Shown one piece after another: positions 32,016 to 43,225 of a stretch of 52,545 nt of DNA. A program made the position numbers and the translations under genes. The DNA comes from Nemertoderma westbladi (Eukaryota > Xenacoelomorpha > Nemertodermatida > Nemertodermatidae), in the NCBI GenBank assembly GCA_032718475.1, contig JAUCBJ010002280.1:1-52545 (forward strand), given 5' to 3'. Positions within the stretch are counted from its first letter, which is position 1. Every line of letters starts with the position of its first letter. The notes beneath the pieces are model-generated. The model saw nothing but the letters and a program-made list of their open reading frames with translations, searched no databases and was not told the DNA's origin.

Positions 32016-33686
32016 TAGGGATGTCCCGGAATTCCGTTCCGGCCGGAATTCCGGCGGTTTTTGCCCGATTCCGGTTCCGGCCGGAATTGCCGGAATGGGG
32101 TCAATTCCGGCCGGAATTTTACCGGAATTACCAGGTTCCTAACTAGTTTGATAGTTGCAATTAGTTTGTTAAATTATTATCAACATTTATATATTTTTTA
32201 AACATTATTACCAATTAGTTTAAAATACTTTTCAACACTTGTAAAAAAGTATAGAAATGAAGTTTTCTTCGACCGTTAGAGCTAACATTTAAGGATGCAA
32301 GGCATAGATGCCCCATGGTTAGCCCCTTCAAACCATTCGTGCTAAATATAAAACTGCATTGGCCCACATGGTGGGATCGAACCCACGACCTCCAGATAGA
32401 TTGGAAATCAATGCAACCACTATTACCATGCACCAAGGTGGAATCTAACTAACCTATCTAACGAGGGAAAATTCTCAGCCACCCTGTTTAGTTTATTAAA
32501 GTGAACGCAGTCTTGATGGGTATATATGTAACACATTTCCAAAAAAAAATCACCTGGTAATGAAACTAAAATGGTTCCACCATATGTTACACCACCTACT
32601 GTAGTATTCCTATACAATTCACAATAACCATCGTAATTTACATTAACTAATGAAATGCATCAATAGGCCCGTACGCGTGCCCCACTGGTCAGAATGTCAA
32701 AATGAATGCCTCATTGCTCCATTGGTAACACAAGTCATAAGTCATTTGATAAAAAATATAAGATGCTTCTCAAATTTACTGCATATTTATACCCAAAGTA
32801 ACCAATCACCGGCTTCTTGCCGGATATAACACATGATTCATATGTCAAAAGATGGAACATGGGACATAATCACTTACGACTCATCGGTCGTAATTTACGA
32901 CTTACCAGTGGAGACGCTCCCATTGAAACCAATGTGTTCCATAATTTATTCTGACTAAGACTACATAAGACTTTATACCAGTGGAGCACGGGCCTTAAAT
33001 AGTGGTTTTTCCAATTTGCTTTTTAAAATTTGTTTATAAAATGCCGTTTTTAGATAATATTATGATTGGTATTATCTCGTCCAACGTGCGTCGTAGGTGC
33101 TGCATAATATACTAGTTTTAATTATATTTACAATAAAGCTATTTCTTATCATAAATCTATTTATTCCCAGCAATAATTAAACTGTAACAAGTACTATTGG
33201 CCTCGTTCATTGTTTTCGTTCGAATAACATGTCACAGTAACATGCTCCTTTCCCTTAAAGACACCAGGATATTGCACCAAAGGACCTAATGACGCGAAAC
33301 CAAAGGTTTTTGGTTAACGTGGGTTTTTAGGTATGGGTCTAAAAAGTTATAGATTTTAGAAAAAAATTATATTGAATTCCCTGTCGTTCAATGCCGAAGT
33401 ACCATCCCGTCCCCATAATAGGCCATAACGGGCCAGGCCATTCTCCACTCCACCCACCTTAATTCCCCCAAGGTTCTGATTCCTCTCATTATCAAACTTA
33501 GCTGTAGAAATTAAAAAAAACATTTGTTTCACAAAAAATTTATAAAGTGTCATGGGTCATTTAGTGTATTTCACTAATTATAGAAAATTCCGGTTCCGGC
33601 CGGAATTCCGGCCGGAATATTCCGGCATGTTGAATTCCGGTTCCGGTTCCGGCCGGAATCAAAATATCGATTCCGGGACATCCCTA
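32016..33686. mobile_element. Non-autonomous hAT element
   Basis: The terminal inverted repeats taGGGATGTCCCGGAAT (32016) and ATTCCGGGACATCCCta (to 33686) are perfect over 17 bp and flanked by a perfect 8-bp target duplication GCCCTTTT (32008-32015, 33687-33694), diagnostic of the hAT superfamily. Subterminal regions carry clusters of TTCCGGCCGGAA-like palindromes, likely transposase-binding sites. The interior is AT-rich without a transposase frame and includes a tRNA-like segment near 32340-32440. Confidence 0.88.
32335..32442 (-). other. Degenerate tRNA-like sequence
   Basis: On the minus strand it has tggtaatagtggtt (A-box-like), a possible 7-base loop with TCC in the anticodon place, and gtgggttcgatccca (an excellent B box). 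The T-stem pairs only with a 6-base loop and the acceptor stem is poor, so it is more likely a tRNA-derived SINE piece or pseudo-tRNA than a working gene. Confidence 0.4.
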
Positions 33687-34064
33687 GCCCTTTTGAATCC
33701 AATTTGATCCTACAAATAAACTGAGCTGAGAATTTGAGTGGCCCACTTGTTTCAAAATTGATTTATTAAATAAAATGACCCGAAGAAGGGGCCATTTTTA
33801 CCATCCCACGTGTACTGTGCGTTGGCCGCGTTCTATCGATATTATAGTGTATATTGTACTGTGTTTCATTAAGCATATAAAACTACTTATAATGATCTAA
33901 TGCAAATAAGTCATACTGTCATACACTCAAAGTATTTGCAATCAGTGACTCACCAACAAACTGTGAAAGCAAGGCAAAATACGTCGTATTTTAAAAGTTT
34001 TTTACATAGTCCTAATATACAAATAGGAAATAGCTACCTAACAGTGAAATATTTCCACAAAATA

Positions 34065-34415
34065 TTCGAGAACACAAAATCATTTTAACATTGAATAAGG
34101 CAACATCGAGAGTTGAAGAGTACAATAATTTGAATCGCAGTAACTATGGAAGCAACATAATAGTAAAATACTATACAGTTCAATGTATTTAGTAACACTA
34201 TATCGCCCTTTATTTTATTAACGAATTTAGCAACAAAAAGTACCAATTTAAAGAATAAAATTACGTATTACATGGGGGGAAAGACGTAGAACATTTTTTT
34301 TTCAATATTCTCTCGACCCTTTATTAACCTCGCTGGCGCTCGGTAAATAAAATGCCTTGAGAATAATGAAAAAAAATTATACTTTTTTTACCATGTAATA
34401 AATAATTATTTTGTA
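34065..34415 (+). repeat. Dispersed repeat family, copy A
   Basis: Runs from attcgagaacac through gcaacatcgagagttgaagag, gcagtaactatggaagcaac and aaaaagtaccaatttaaag to ctcgaccctttattaa. The same text is found inverted at 38335-38757 and, interrupted, at 48140-49330. Noncoding; origin unknown. Confidence 0.8.
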
Positions 34416-35535
34416 GCACCAATTCATATCCCCTGTGTCGGGATCAAGAGTAGTTATTTCGCGTTCGCGGATCTGAGCTGTGATGGCCCGCTTTTATGAC
34501 TTCTTTCGACCCCGTAGAGTAGCCTCGGCGACAAACTCACCAATAATTTATAATTATGCAATTCTCCTTGTTCACTCCTACCAAATTTCAGATGGAATCT
34601 GATGGTTGCTTCTACAATTACACAGCTACAGTACCTTTACGATTCTGTCAATTCGCCCCCCCCCCCCCCTAGCGGCAGACAGGGGAACTTTAAAGTCTGT
34701 CTGAATTTAGAATTTCTAATTAAGCAATGCTTGTAGGTGTAGGTCACTCTTACCAAATTTCAAGAAGATATATCAACCATACATAAAATATGTTCAAACA
34801 AAAATAATGCTTATTATTTTTACTTTTATTATTTTAGTTTGGTTAACTGTGGTAATTACATTGCAAGTCTTACAATTCATGTTACTATTCATGTAATTTT
34901 TTTGAGAAAGTTTGACTGGCCCATTTGTTTCAAAATTGATTTATTAAATTAAATGAATGGGAAAAGGGCCACCTTTACTATCATAAAGAATGAGATGATT
35001 TACAGTAGGGCCACAAATATACATCATTTACAGTGGCCCATTTGCATCCAAATTGATCTTACAAATAAACTGAACTGTAAGAATCAAGAGAAATAAGATA
35101 GGGCCATTAAGTTATAGGTACACTATACCTACATATCTCACTATATATACAAGTTGGCCCTTTCGCTCGTTTTTTCATCTTTATGTATGTATATTAAAAT
35201 GGTATATGTAGGGACATATATACACAAGATATGTAGATATACTAATGGCCCTTTTTACTTCCATTCTGTGTTATATTGGTACATAATACCCTTCATTTCA
35301 AAGATACATATCTATGGCCCTTTAGGCCGAACGTACATAATATATATATATATATACATGGCTCCAAACGCCACCATAAATATAAGCGAACTTATTTATA
35401 ACATAATTTATGTAATTTTTACAATTATTTATACAGCAACTAATATAATTTGTGCAGTTTCTAACACTTATAATGTATATGTACATTAATTTCGTAATGT
35501 TACAATTTTGGAATAAAACTACATAACATACTTGT

Positions 35536-35646
35536 TGCAAAGTACTTTACAGTGTTCTGATCCTCGTGGCTTTATTTTCACTCACTCACTAACGTTCGTT
35601 CGTGTAACAAAGCACTCGGATCATCACACTGTAAAGTGCTACTTTA
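35536..35646. repeat. Short hairpin (inverted repeat)
   Basis: Arms gcaaagtactttacagtg...gatcc and ggatcatcacactgtaaagtgctac pair over about 28 bases around a ~50-base loop containing a cactcactaacgttcgttcg segment. Confidence 0.7.
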
Positions 35647-35756
35647 CACACAAAGTACTGTATGTATGTAAATAGTTAATTATACAATTTGTCAAATTTT
35701 TAAAATTTTCTAGAACAAAAAATAAAATATAATATTTTTAACGAACAATATATAAC

Positions 35757-36030
35757 AGGTGCGCCGGTGTCGACACCCCTGGCCCTGACCAATTTTTTTA
35801 CCTGTCACTTTTTGTGTTCGTAATGATTTTTTGATATTGGTGAATGTTCTACTTCTAGTACATTAGTAGATATGTTTTTGTATGGTAGCTAACCTAACCC
35901 TTATCCCTAACTTATTTTTATTTTCAAAAAACACTAGCTACCATAAAAAAATATATCTAGTAATGTTCTAGAACATTCATCAATATCAAAAAACACTAAA
36001 AAAAATAAAATAGCATGCGGTGTCGACATG
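35757..36030. repeat. Foldback element
   Basis: The arms 35819-35893 (gattttttgatattggtgaatgttct...) and 35935-35997 (...aacattcatcaatatcaaaaaac) are inverted complements. The outer edges each carry a GGTGTCGAC palindrome half (35766, 36019). No coding. Confidence 0.65.
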
Positions 36031-36892
36031 ACGAAGTAGTATATATATACCAGCTAACATCATTTCTAAAAAGAAAAGTAGAAAAAACTAGCTACTACAA
36101 AAAAATTACGTTTATGGGTTGAAACAGAGACATGTTTTTTAGAGACCTGTCTAAAAAAGGAAAATTGTTCCGCGTGACATTGGGTAAAATTATCAACATT
36201 CACTTGCATAACATACACTATACAATATTATACAATATAGTCGAGTCAATCTAGCAAAAAAACCAATAATATTTCGCAATCAATCCGAACCACATATTGT
36301 GGGTTCTATATTACCTTCTTAATGACCAAAAAAAGTCTATAAAATTTTATTTTGGGGATCATATGTTTATTCATGGAAATTCTGCGCAAATTTGAATAAC
36401 ACAAGCCAAACAAAAGGAACATTAGGAAAAGTAAGTAGCAAATTGGTGATGTTCCAGAATAATTTAATTAATTTTACAATAAGCTGTGATTCAATGTGAA
36501 ATTAGTAATATCTACACTGGCGTGTTACACATTAATTGCTATATCTCGGAAACTAGAAGTCGTATCAAATTTTTAAATATATTAAAAATTTCACGTTATA
36601 TTAAGGAAACCGTTGTTAAAAAAATTATACAATTCCACTGCAAGGAAATTTCATAATTTCCATTAATGTTAGTGAATATTTTTCACATAATTAAATTGTG
36701 ATTGCTCTATTGATTTTAGGTGTAATTTATTTATTTGTTTTAGTTTAGAAATCACAATAGTTTATCATATAACAAATAATTTTTTTGGGGATAAGGGTTT
36801 TTGAGGTCGATAAATCCGATGGGCGAGGTTACATCCACCCGTTTAGTAGAGAAGTTGTGTAAATAAGATCCTTATATTGGACCAGCAAGATT
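36031..36892. other. Intron sequence, nothing recognised
   Basis: AT-rich DNA within TPR intron 2; no ORF, TIR or tandem repeat that I can support. Confidence 0.5.
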
Positions 36893-36904
36893 GGTATTAA
36901 AAAT

Positions 36905-37833
36905 AAATCATAATCATCATAATGATGATGGGGTGATGATAACTCCACCTACTGGCTCCAGAAGTCGAGGAAATCCTGCCAAGTACCTAACTGATCTAGA
37001 CTTTGCTGATGACTTAGGAGTACTCTCAGAATCATTAGAGGGAGCCCAACGGCTCCTCAGCTCATTAGAACAGGCTGCTTCTAGTGTTGGTCTTTTTATT
37101 AACTCCAGAAAGACCAAAATTTTGACAGTTAACTTTGAAAGTCCTCAGCAAGTCTCTGACCGGATGAGCATAAGCTCAAAGGATGGTGCTTGAGCATGTG
37201 GACGACTTCTGTTACCTGGGATCATGGATCCGGAAGTCAGGTGAGGACCTTCGAATACGTAAGGGAAAGGCATAGCGCATGGGCAGCCTTGAATAGGCTT
37301 TCCAGGATTTGGAAGTCACCGAGAATTAATCCCACACTTAAGGTCCGATTATTTAGAGCAGCAGTAGTTCCAGTACTCCTCTATGGGAGTCCATGCTGGG
37401 CTCTAACTGCTGAGGACACCAAATCTCTGGATGGCACATTCACAAGAATGCTACGCCGGGTTCATTGTGTCAAGTACAATGCACACATCTCCAACCAGAC
37501 ACTATATGACATTGGAGGTGTCTCATTGGTTCCCCCAAGCTTGACACTAGTACAAAATCGCCTCCGCTTTGCAGGACATTGTTTTCGCCGTGAGGTCCAG
37601 CCAGTGCATAATCTTGTACTTTAGCAGCCTCATGGAGTGAATAAGCATGGTGGACAGCCCATGACTTTCTTGAGACGCATCTTAAAGGACACTAGCCTTG
37701 AAGATGCGGATGATCTAGCAAATGTCATGGGTGATAGGGAGTTGTGGTGGTACAATTTTGTCGATAAGCCGGCACAGCATTCTTAAAAATGCAGCTGCAA
37801 TGCAGCATGCCGATCCTAGTAGTAGTAGTAGTA
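36905..37833 (+). mobile_element. 5'-truncated LINE with a 12-bp target duplication
   Basis: Starts inside the RT (HHNDDGVMITPPTG), contains the FADD box and the full C-terminal tail, and ends in a (GTA)n tail. It is bounded by a perfect GGTATTAAAAAT duplication at 36893-36904 and 37834-37845. This shows that the family inserts by target-primed reverse transcription with ordinary short duplications. Two frameshifts (about 37186 and 37270) and a TAG near 37621 kill the frame. It is close to the copy at 2935-3900 but lacks that copy's 71-bp duplication. Confidence 0.92.
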
Positions 37834-37845
37834 GGTATTAAAAAT

Positions 37846-38334
37846 GGTGAAATTATTAGACAAATTTCCGTTGCTCTGCAAACTAAATTGGTAACTATAT
37901 AGAAGTGCATACTTCTGTCAATTGATAGTCATTAGAGTAAAGTTTGTCTGTACCAAATTTGGAGAAAATTCCACCAATAGAACCCTTGTTGCTATGTAAA
38001 ATCCATGTTGCTAAGGAAAGAAACAGGAAATTGAAGGTGATCCGCATAATATATTTTTATAGACTTTTTTGGGGGGTATTAACAAGATAATGTAGAATTA
38101 AAAAAAATTGGTTTGGATGAATTGCGAATTTGTTATGGGTTGACCCCCTTTTTCGGCTAGATTGACTCGCCTAATATACATACCGGTACATAAATAATCA
38201 GCTATTCTGTTAATTAAATAAGTACTGAACTGGTGTACCATCAAATTTGTTCACTGAATCCCCCCCCCCCCCTCGTTTACGTTGTGTGTTTTAAGAAACA
38301 TTAAAAACAGCATATTAGACCTATTAATCAAATA
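37846..38334. other. Intron sequence between the LINE and repeat copy B
   Basis: AT-rich noncoding DNA with a C run near 38261-38272; nothing else supportable. Confidence 0.5.
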
Positions 38335-38757
38335 TTTTATAAAAATAATTATTTATTACGTGGGGAAAAAGTAAAACTTTCTTCACTAACTTTACGTGTG
38401 CGTTAGCGAGATTATTAAAGCGTCGAGAGAATAGTGATAAAAAATAAAGTGTTACGTAATAAAAATACGTAAACGTAATTTTATTCTTTAAATTGGTACT
38501 TTTTGTTGTTCAATTCATTAATAAAATATAGGGCGATATAGTGTTACTAAATACTGAACTGTATAGTATTTTACTATGTTGCTTCCATAGTTACTGCGAT
38601 TAAAATTATTGTAACTCTTCAACTCTCGATGTTGCCTTACTCAATGTTAAATAATTTAGTGTTCTCGAATAATTTAACTAAAGAGCCGCTTAACAACATA
38701 AAACCAATATTGGATATTGAGTTCCGTTTTTGAGTAGGTCTACGCCTTGCAGTCACT
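38335..38757 (-). repeat. Dispersed repeat family, copy B (left part)
   Basis: Inverted relative to copy A. The copy is interrupted at its cactaa position by a MITE and then piggyBac; it resumes at 42378 (gctgcaataacttttt). Continuity was read by comparing it with copy C, which has the same text uninterrupted across this point (48355-48395). Confidence 0.75.
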
Positions 38758-38758
38758 A

Positions 38759-38956
38759 AAGGCCCCTTTCCGCGTTGCTTTTTTATATGAGGTATTCTGG
38801 GCTTTTTTTGAGCTGTTCTTCTAGCTTTTTTTGAGCTTTTTTTCAAGCTTGTTATGCCTTTTCCAACATTCAGTTAAATTAAGATATAAAGAATTAGAAT
38901 TAGATAAGCAGATAGAAAGATTAGAATAGATAGAAAGCAGCGCGGAAACGGGCCTT
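38759..38956. mobile_element. 198-bp MITE with AAGGCCC ends
   Basis: The TIRs aaggcccctttccgcg (38759) and cgcggaaacgggcctt (to 38956) match with one mismatch and are flanked by TA (38757-38758, 38957-38958). The interior is AT-rich with runs of agctttttttgagc. The short minus-strand Lys/Arg ORF here is an artefact of the composition. Confidence 0.75.
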
Positions 38957-39389
38957 TAACCCTTTCAGACCCCTGGGCCCATATATGGGTCAGCAAATTC
39001 TAGAGGGTATTGTGCACCAACAATGTTATACTTCGTAACAGATTTGTTTTTAAAATTTAAAGGGACCTTTAATCATCCAAAAAAACACTTTACCTCTGTG
39101 CAAGGGGTGGTTACACCGTTGGTAGCAGCCGAATTATGCGGAGAGATTTCCGATTATTAGATGGTTGTAATAAATCACCGATTGTCATTGTGACATCAGG
39201 AGTAAATTAGTTGAAAAAAATATAGCCAGCCGCTAACATGTCCCCTTTATGTATTCTTACCAATAAAAAACATTGGTGTCCCTGTGGATTTATATGATGA
39301 ATGTGTTTATATGTTGCCCACATATGGGCCCCTGGGCTCCAAGGGGGTATGGAGGATAGTTGAATAACCAGAATAATATGTACAATTCA

Positions 39390-39703
39390 ATTTGTACCTA
39401 CCAATGCAGTATTTCGAAGATTGTTTCAGTTAGTGCTCTTTACATGCAGTTTAGCTGTATAGTAGGTAAGGTACTAACTGTCTGTTTCGCAGTAGGCTAC
39501 TTTACAATGCCTTATATAGTACAGTAGTATAGTTTCATTTCTGGTTATTAGAATTTGTACAGTCAGACATGGCTAGCAATTTGTACTTACCTGCCTACTA
39601 ATTCAGTATTTTGAAGATTGTTTCAGTTAGTGCTCTTTATATGCCGTTTAGCTGTATAGTACGTAAGGTACAACTGTCTGTCTGGCAGTACTTTACAATG
39701 CCT
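39390..39703 (+). repeat. Duplicated leader of the piggyBac transposase
   Basis: A ~120-bp block (atttgtac...gaagattgtttcagttagtgctctttA...tttacaatgcct) occurs at 39390-39512 and again at 39579-39703. The second copy ends in the transposase start codon (tttacaATGcctatgg); the first ends in the same ATG but its frame closes after five codons (TAG). Confidence 0.85.
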
Positions 39704-41635
39704 ATGGATGGCGACGTAATCCATCGCCAAACCCGCAGAGGTGTGAGTGAAATACAATTAGTTGTTTTGCCAGATGCAGATGTGTCAGACCCAGATAATT
39801 GCTCGGACGATGGTGAAGATTTTCCCGGATTCGTTGAGAGTAGTAGTGATTCTGATAGTAGCTTAGGCGAGGAGGAGTTTCATGGCTTTGATATCCCGGT
39901 TTTCGTAGGAATGGAAGCGACTCCACAAAAGCAACCTGCAAAACCTTGTAAAAGTAGTACCGGTACTGGTAGTTCCAAGTATGGGTCCTTCAAATGGCGG
40001 AAGGAGAAGAAAAATAAAATGGGGGTCCTCAAGCCGCTGGTTCCATGTGTACCACAATGGAAGGACGCTGACGCATTAGGAGATAAACCAGATAAAGTAG
40101 ATGAACCGATAGATTATTTTAAACTTTACTTTACTGAAGAGATGATTAACTTGATTTCGGTAGAATCGAATTTGTTTGCTGTCCAGTCTTTGTCGAAGTT
40201 CAGAACTTCTGATGAAGAAATAGAGATATACCTCGGTCTGTTACTTCGTATGGGCATAATTAAACTCCCCCGCTATCGTATGTACTGGGATGCAGATTTC
40301 AAGGTGTCAGCCATTTCTGACATCATGTCAAGAAACCGATTTTTAGATATTAACCGGTATTTACATTTTGCTGACAATAATAATATTATAACTAATTCCA
40401 GCGCGCCAGGCTACGATAGGTTAGCAAAAATACGACCACTCCTTAATAAATTAAGGGAGGCTTGTTTAACATTTCCCCCTGAGGAGTTTCAGTGTGTGGA
40501 TGAGCAAATGATTCCGTATAAAGGTCGTACAGTATTATTACAATACTTGCCAAAGAAACCAAAGAAGTGGGGGATGAAAGTATTCTCTCGTAATTCAAGT
40601 TCTGGGTTTACACATGATTTTTTCCTATATGAGGGACATGTAGAGGTCGATAATTCTTGCGGATTCCAAACTGGTGACTATGTTTTAAAGTTACTAGAGA
40701 CCCTTGCCAAAGGACAGAACTTTAAAGTGTATTTCGATAATTACTTTAATTTCCCTGAATTGCAAGTCATGTTGAAAAGCATGGGGTTTTGTTCAATTGG
40801 GACGCTAAATAGAAATCGTATTCGTGATTGTCAATTAGAATCCGAAAAGGAACTGAAAGAACGTGGCCGTGGTTCATGTGATTCGAAGGTTGATGCCAAT
40901 AGTGGGTTGGCTATAGTGCGCTGGGTGGACAACAGGGTTGTACAACTTGCTTCTACGCATGTCTCTATTGCTCCAGTTGGACAGGTCAAGAGATGGTGCA
41001 AGAAGGAACGAAAGAAGATATTAGTAGACCAACCCGCCATTGTTGCAGAGTACAATAAAGCAATGGGTGGAACGGACTTATTCGATATGTTGAGATCACT
41101 ATACACATGCAACCATCGCTGTGATAAGTGGTACAGGAGGGTCTTTCTATGGGTACTGAATGTCGCTGTTGTAAATTCTTGGCTTCACTATAGGCGATCT
41201 TGTAATCAACTTGGCATCGCAGTTAAAAAGAGATACGATCTCCTCAGATTCACTGCTTCTGTGGCCTCTAGTTTGATCTTATGTGATAAGGCACCACCGA
41301 GTCTATCTAGGAAAAGGGGGCGGCCTGGCACTGCTACCCCACCTGTCTCAATTGACAGTCCAGCGCGCTCGCTCGGCTCGATTCCCAGTACCCCTGTTTC
41401 GTCTTCAAGCCCTGATCCAGCTTCAGCACGTTCTCGGTTCCACAATCCGTCGCTAAGGGAGCCTTCCATGAATATTCGAAAGGATGTTATTGCGCATTTT
41501 CCCACAATGGTAGATGTGAAATGTCGGTTGCGGTGTCGTCAATGTAAATTGAAGACTCAGGTGAAGTGCATGAAGTGCCTAGTGTTCTTGTGTATTCGCC
41601 CTGATCGGAACTGTTTTGTTGAATATCATTGTTGA
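39698..41635 (+). CDS. piggyBac transposase, intact
   Basis: 645 codons from ATG at 39698. I prefer this start to the in-frame ATG at 39611 because residues from here match the family's acidic N-terminus. N-terminal Asp/Ser/Glu-rich tail, then the DDE transposase core from about residue 130. Catalytic acidic residues are visible: D268 in FQCVDEQMIPYKGR, D347 in VYFDNYFNFPEL and D460 in AMGGTDLFDML, at positions close to those of the classical insect enzyme. After the core comes a Ser/Pro linker and a C-terminal Cys-rich zinc domain (CRLRCRQCKLKT...CMKCLVFLC...C), which binds the TIRs in this family. It cuts and pastes at TTAA. No stop or frameshift. A domesticated function is unlikely because the TIRs are intact. 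Confidence 0.96.
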   Translation: MPMDGDVIHRQTRRGVSEIQLVVLPDADVSDPDNCSDDGEDFPGFVESSSDSDSSLGEEEFHGFDIPVFVGMEATPQKQPAKPCKSSTGTGSSKYGSFKWRKEKKNKMGVLKPLVPCVPQWKDADALGDKPDKVDEPIDYFKLYFTEEMINLISVESNLFAVQSLSKFRTSDEEIEIYLGLLLRMGIIKLPRYRMYWDADFKVSAISDIMSRNRFLDINRYLHFADNNNIITNSSAPGYDRLAKIRPLLNKLREACLTFPPEEFQCVDEQMIPYKGRTVLLQYLPKKPKKWGMKVFSRNSSSGFTHDFFLYEGHVEVDNSCGFQTGDYVLKLLETLAKGQNFKVYFDNYFNFPELQVMLKSMGFCSIGTLNRNRIRDCQLESEKELKERGRGSCDSKVDANSGLAIVRWVDNRVVQLASTHVSIAPVGQVKRWCKKERKKILVDQPAIVAEYNKAMGGTDLFDMLRSLYTCNHRCDKWYRRVFLWVLNVAVVNSWLHYRRSCNQLGIAVKKRYDLLRFTASVASSLILCDKAPPSLSRKRGRPGTATPPVSIDSPARSLGSIPSTPVSSSSPDPASARSRFHNPSLREPSMNIRKDVIAHFPTMVDVKCRLRCRQCKLKTQVKCMKCLVFLCIRPDRNCFVEYHC

Positions 41636-42377
41636 ATATATGATATGACTTATGAATGAATTTGAATATTTTTCGTGGAAGTTGGACTATCTCTATACGT
41701 ATTCCACTTCGTATTCCACTTATCCCCTTCACTGAATATCCTGCTGGAACTGAGGTTCTTGGCTATCTTCCCCGGACTTCATGTTTCTAAAAATAATTTT
41801 CATATTACTACAGTTTATTAGTTATATTGTTCTTTAGTGATTTTTTTTATATTGGAGCAGTCAATATAAATATGCCAATTGAGTGTTGAAAAAATATATA
41901 ATTTTGAGTAATTTTGTTATGTTATTTTTACACAATCCATAACTTACCGAGATGCACAACACTGGCAGACTATCAGCACAACTGCGCATCGTAGTATACT
42001 GTGACTACAGGTCCACACAATTGATCAGCAACTAAATTCAACTTGGACTTGAAAATGGGTTAAATAAAATTTTAAATTTATTAAATAAACTTATAATTTA
42101 TTATTATAACAATTTAAATTTTAATCAGAAAAAAAAACACAAAATATATACCAGAAAATATAGGTAATTCTAAATTGGTAAAAAATGAATTTGCAATATT
42201 CTCTCACACCCTTTGAAACCCGGGGGCCCATATATGACCCATGCTGGCAAAGGAAGAGAGTGTTTCGAAAATTTTTTTTTTTTAGAAAATTGTGTTATTG
42301 GGACCTAAAATGACCTGTTAAAACACAAAAATAATTTTTACCATGATGGGAACATAATTCGGGTCTGAAAGGGTTAA

Positions 42378-42660
42378 GCTGCAATAACTTTTTAGTGTGT
42401 TTTTATGGAGCTTTATTCTATGAATGGGTTTTGCTCAAATTACTTGTAAACATTTTCTACTTTGATGCTCTTTCAACACATTGAATAAAATTTAAGAAAT
42501 TTCACAAAACTATTTTCTTTTACTTTTTCTCCGGGGAAAAAGTAAAATCAATGCAATCCTATGTGTTACCGGTACTTTTTTCCCTAGTGAAAAAAGTGAA
42601 ACTTTTTCTCCCGATTATGGGTTATATTTGAGCTAAAAAGTAACAATTTAAGAATAAAAG
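42378..42660 (-). repeat. Dispersed repeat family, copy B (right part)
   Basis: Continuation of copy B beyond piggyBac. The text catcaaagtagaaaa...caagtaatttgag (on the minus strand) matches copy C at 48300-48330. Confidence 0.7.
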
Positions 42661-43225
42661 TATTTATCCAATCAACGATCTAGAGGATTATTCTGTTGAT
42701 TTCTCATTATTTATTTTGGATCAGTAATTACTTTGGTAATTATTATAATAAAATATTAATATGTAATTATTTAGTATTAAAATGTGTAATTGTACGGTCT
42801 TTTGCTCAAGTAGATATTTTAATCAAATCTTTGGTTTGTTTATTTGATTAAAGTTCAATATCATAGTATCATCTTCACTTACGTAGTATATCTAGTAGAT
42901 AGTAGCTACTGTAGTAATATTTAATTACATAATGGTAGGGAATTGAACTCAAATTTGCGGTAACTAATTTGCTAATTCAAAAGTGAAAATGGTAAAGAAA
43001 ACTACATCTTTTACAAAAATAAAGTATTTTTTTACCTCCTTATATCCGCATTTCCTCGAAATAGTAAAAGCATTCTTTAAAAGCCATTCATTAAAAGCAT
43101 TCTAAAAGCACTTCATTCGCCAATTTCATGTATTTGTGCCTGGAAATGTGCCAAATAAACCCCCTCCCCCGATATTTTGTATCTCTATGATCTTTGTTGT
43201 ATATATATTTATTTTATACTTTTAG
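42661..43225. other. End of TPR intron 2
   Basis: AT-rich intron ending ttttatacttttag at 43225, a good acceptor with a T-rich tract. Nothing else recognised. Confidence 0.6.

Larger units (their letters stand above)
31574..35333. mobile_element. TA-flanked TIR element rich in GGGCCA, host of a hAT insertion
   Basis: The left end cgttcgggctgaagggcca (31574) and right end tggccctttaggccgaacg (to 35333) are inverted complements with two mismatches, each flanked by TA (31572-31573, 35334-35335), as for Tc1/mariner-like insertions. The interior has many dispersed gggcca/tggccc words and repeated sub-blocks such as caaaattgatttattaaat at 33750 and 34940. A hAT element sits at 32016-33686 and another dispersed repeat at about 34065-34415. 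No transposase ORF is visible. Confidence 0.65.
38960..42373 (+). mobile_element. Complete piggyBac transposon
   Basis: 3,414 bp with perfect 13-bp TIRs CCCTTTCAGACCC (38960-38972) and GGGTCTGAAAGGG (42361-42373), flanked by TTAA on both sides (38956-38959, 42374-42377), the signature target duplication. Subterminal gggcccatatatgggtc motifs occur at both ends (38976, 42220) and near 39320, likely transposase-binding repeats. It carries one long intact transposase frame. It sits in TPR intron 2 in the same orientation as the gene. Perfect ends and an intact frame suggest a young, possibly autonomous copy. Confidence 0.96.

Noticed and set aside
30848-32442. Functional tRNA genes
   Set aside because: Pol III boxes are visible but the cloverleaf pairing is poor; more likely SINE or pseudo-tRNA.
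35154-35489. 111-codon Tyr/Ile-rich frame
   Set aside because: Arises from TA-rich sequence and crosses the end of the TA-flanked element.
38637-38846. Lys/Arg-rich minus-strand ORF
   Set aside because: Produced by the aaaaaagct-type runs of the 198-bp MITE; crosses the MITE boundary.
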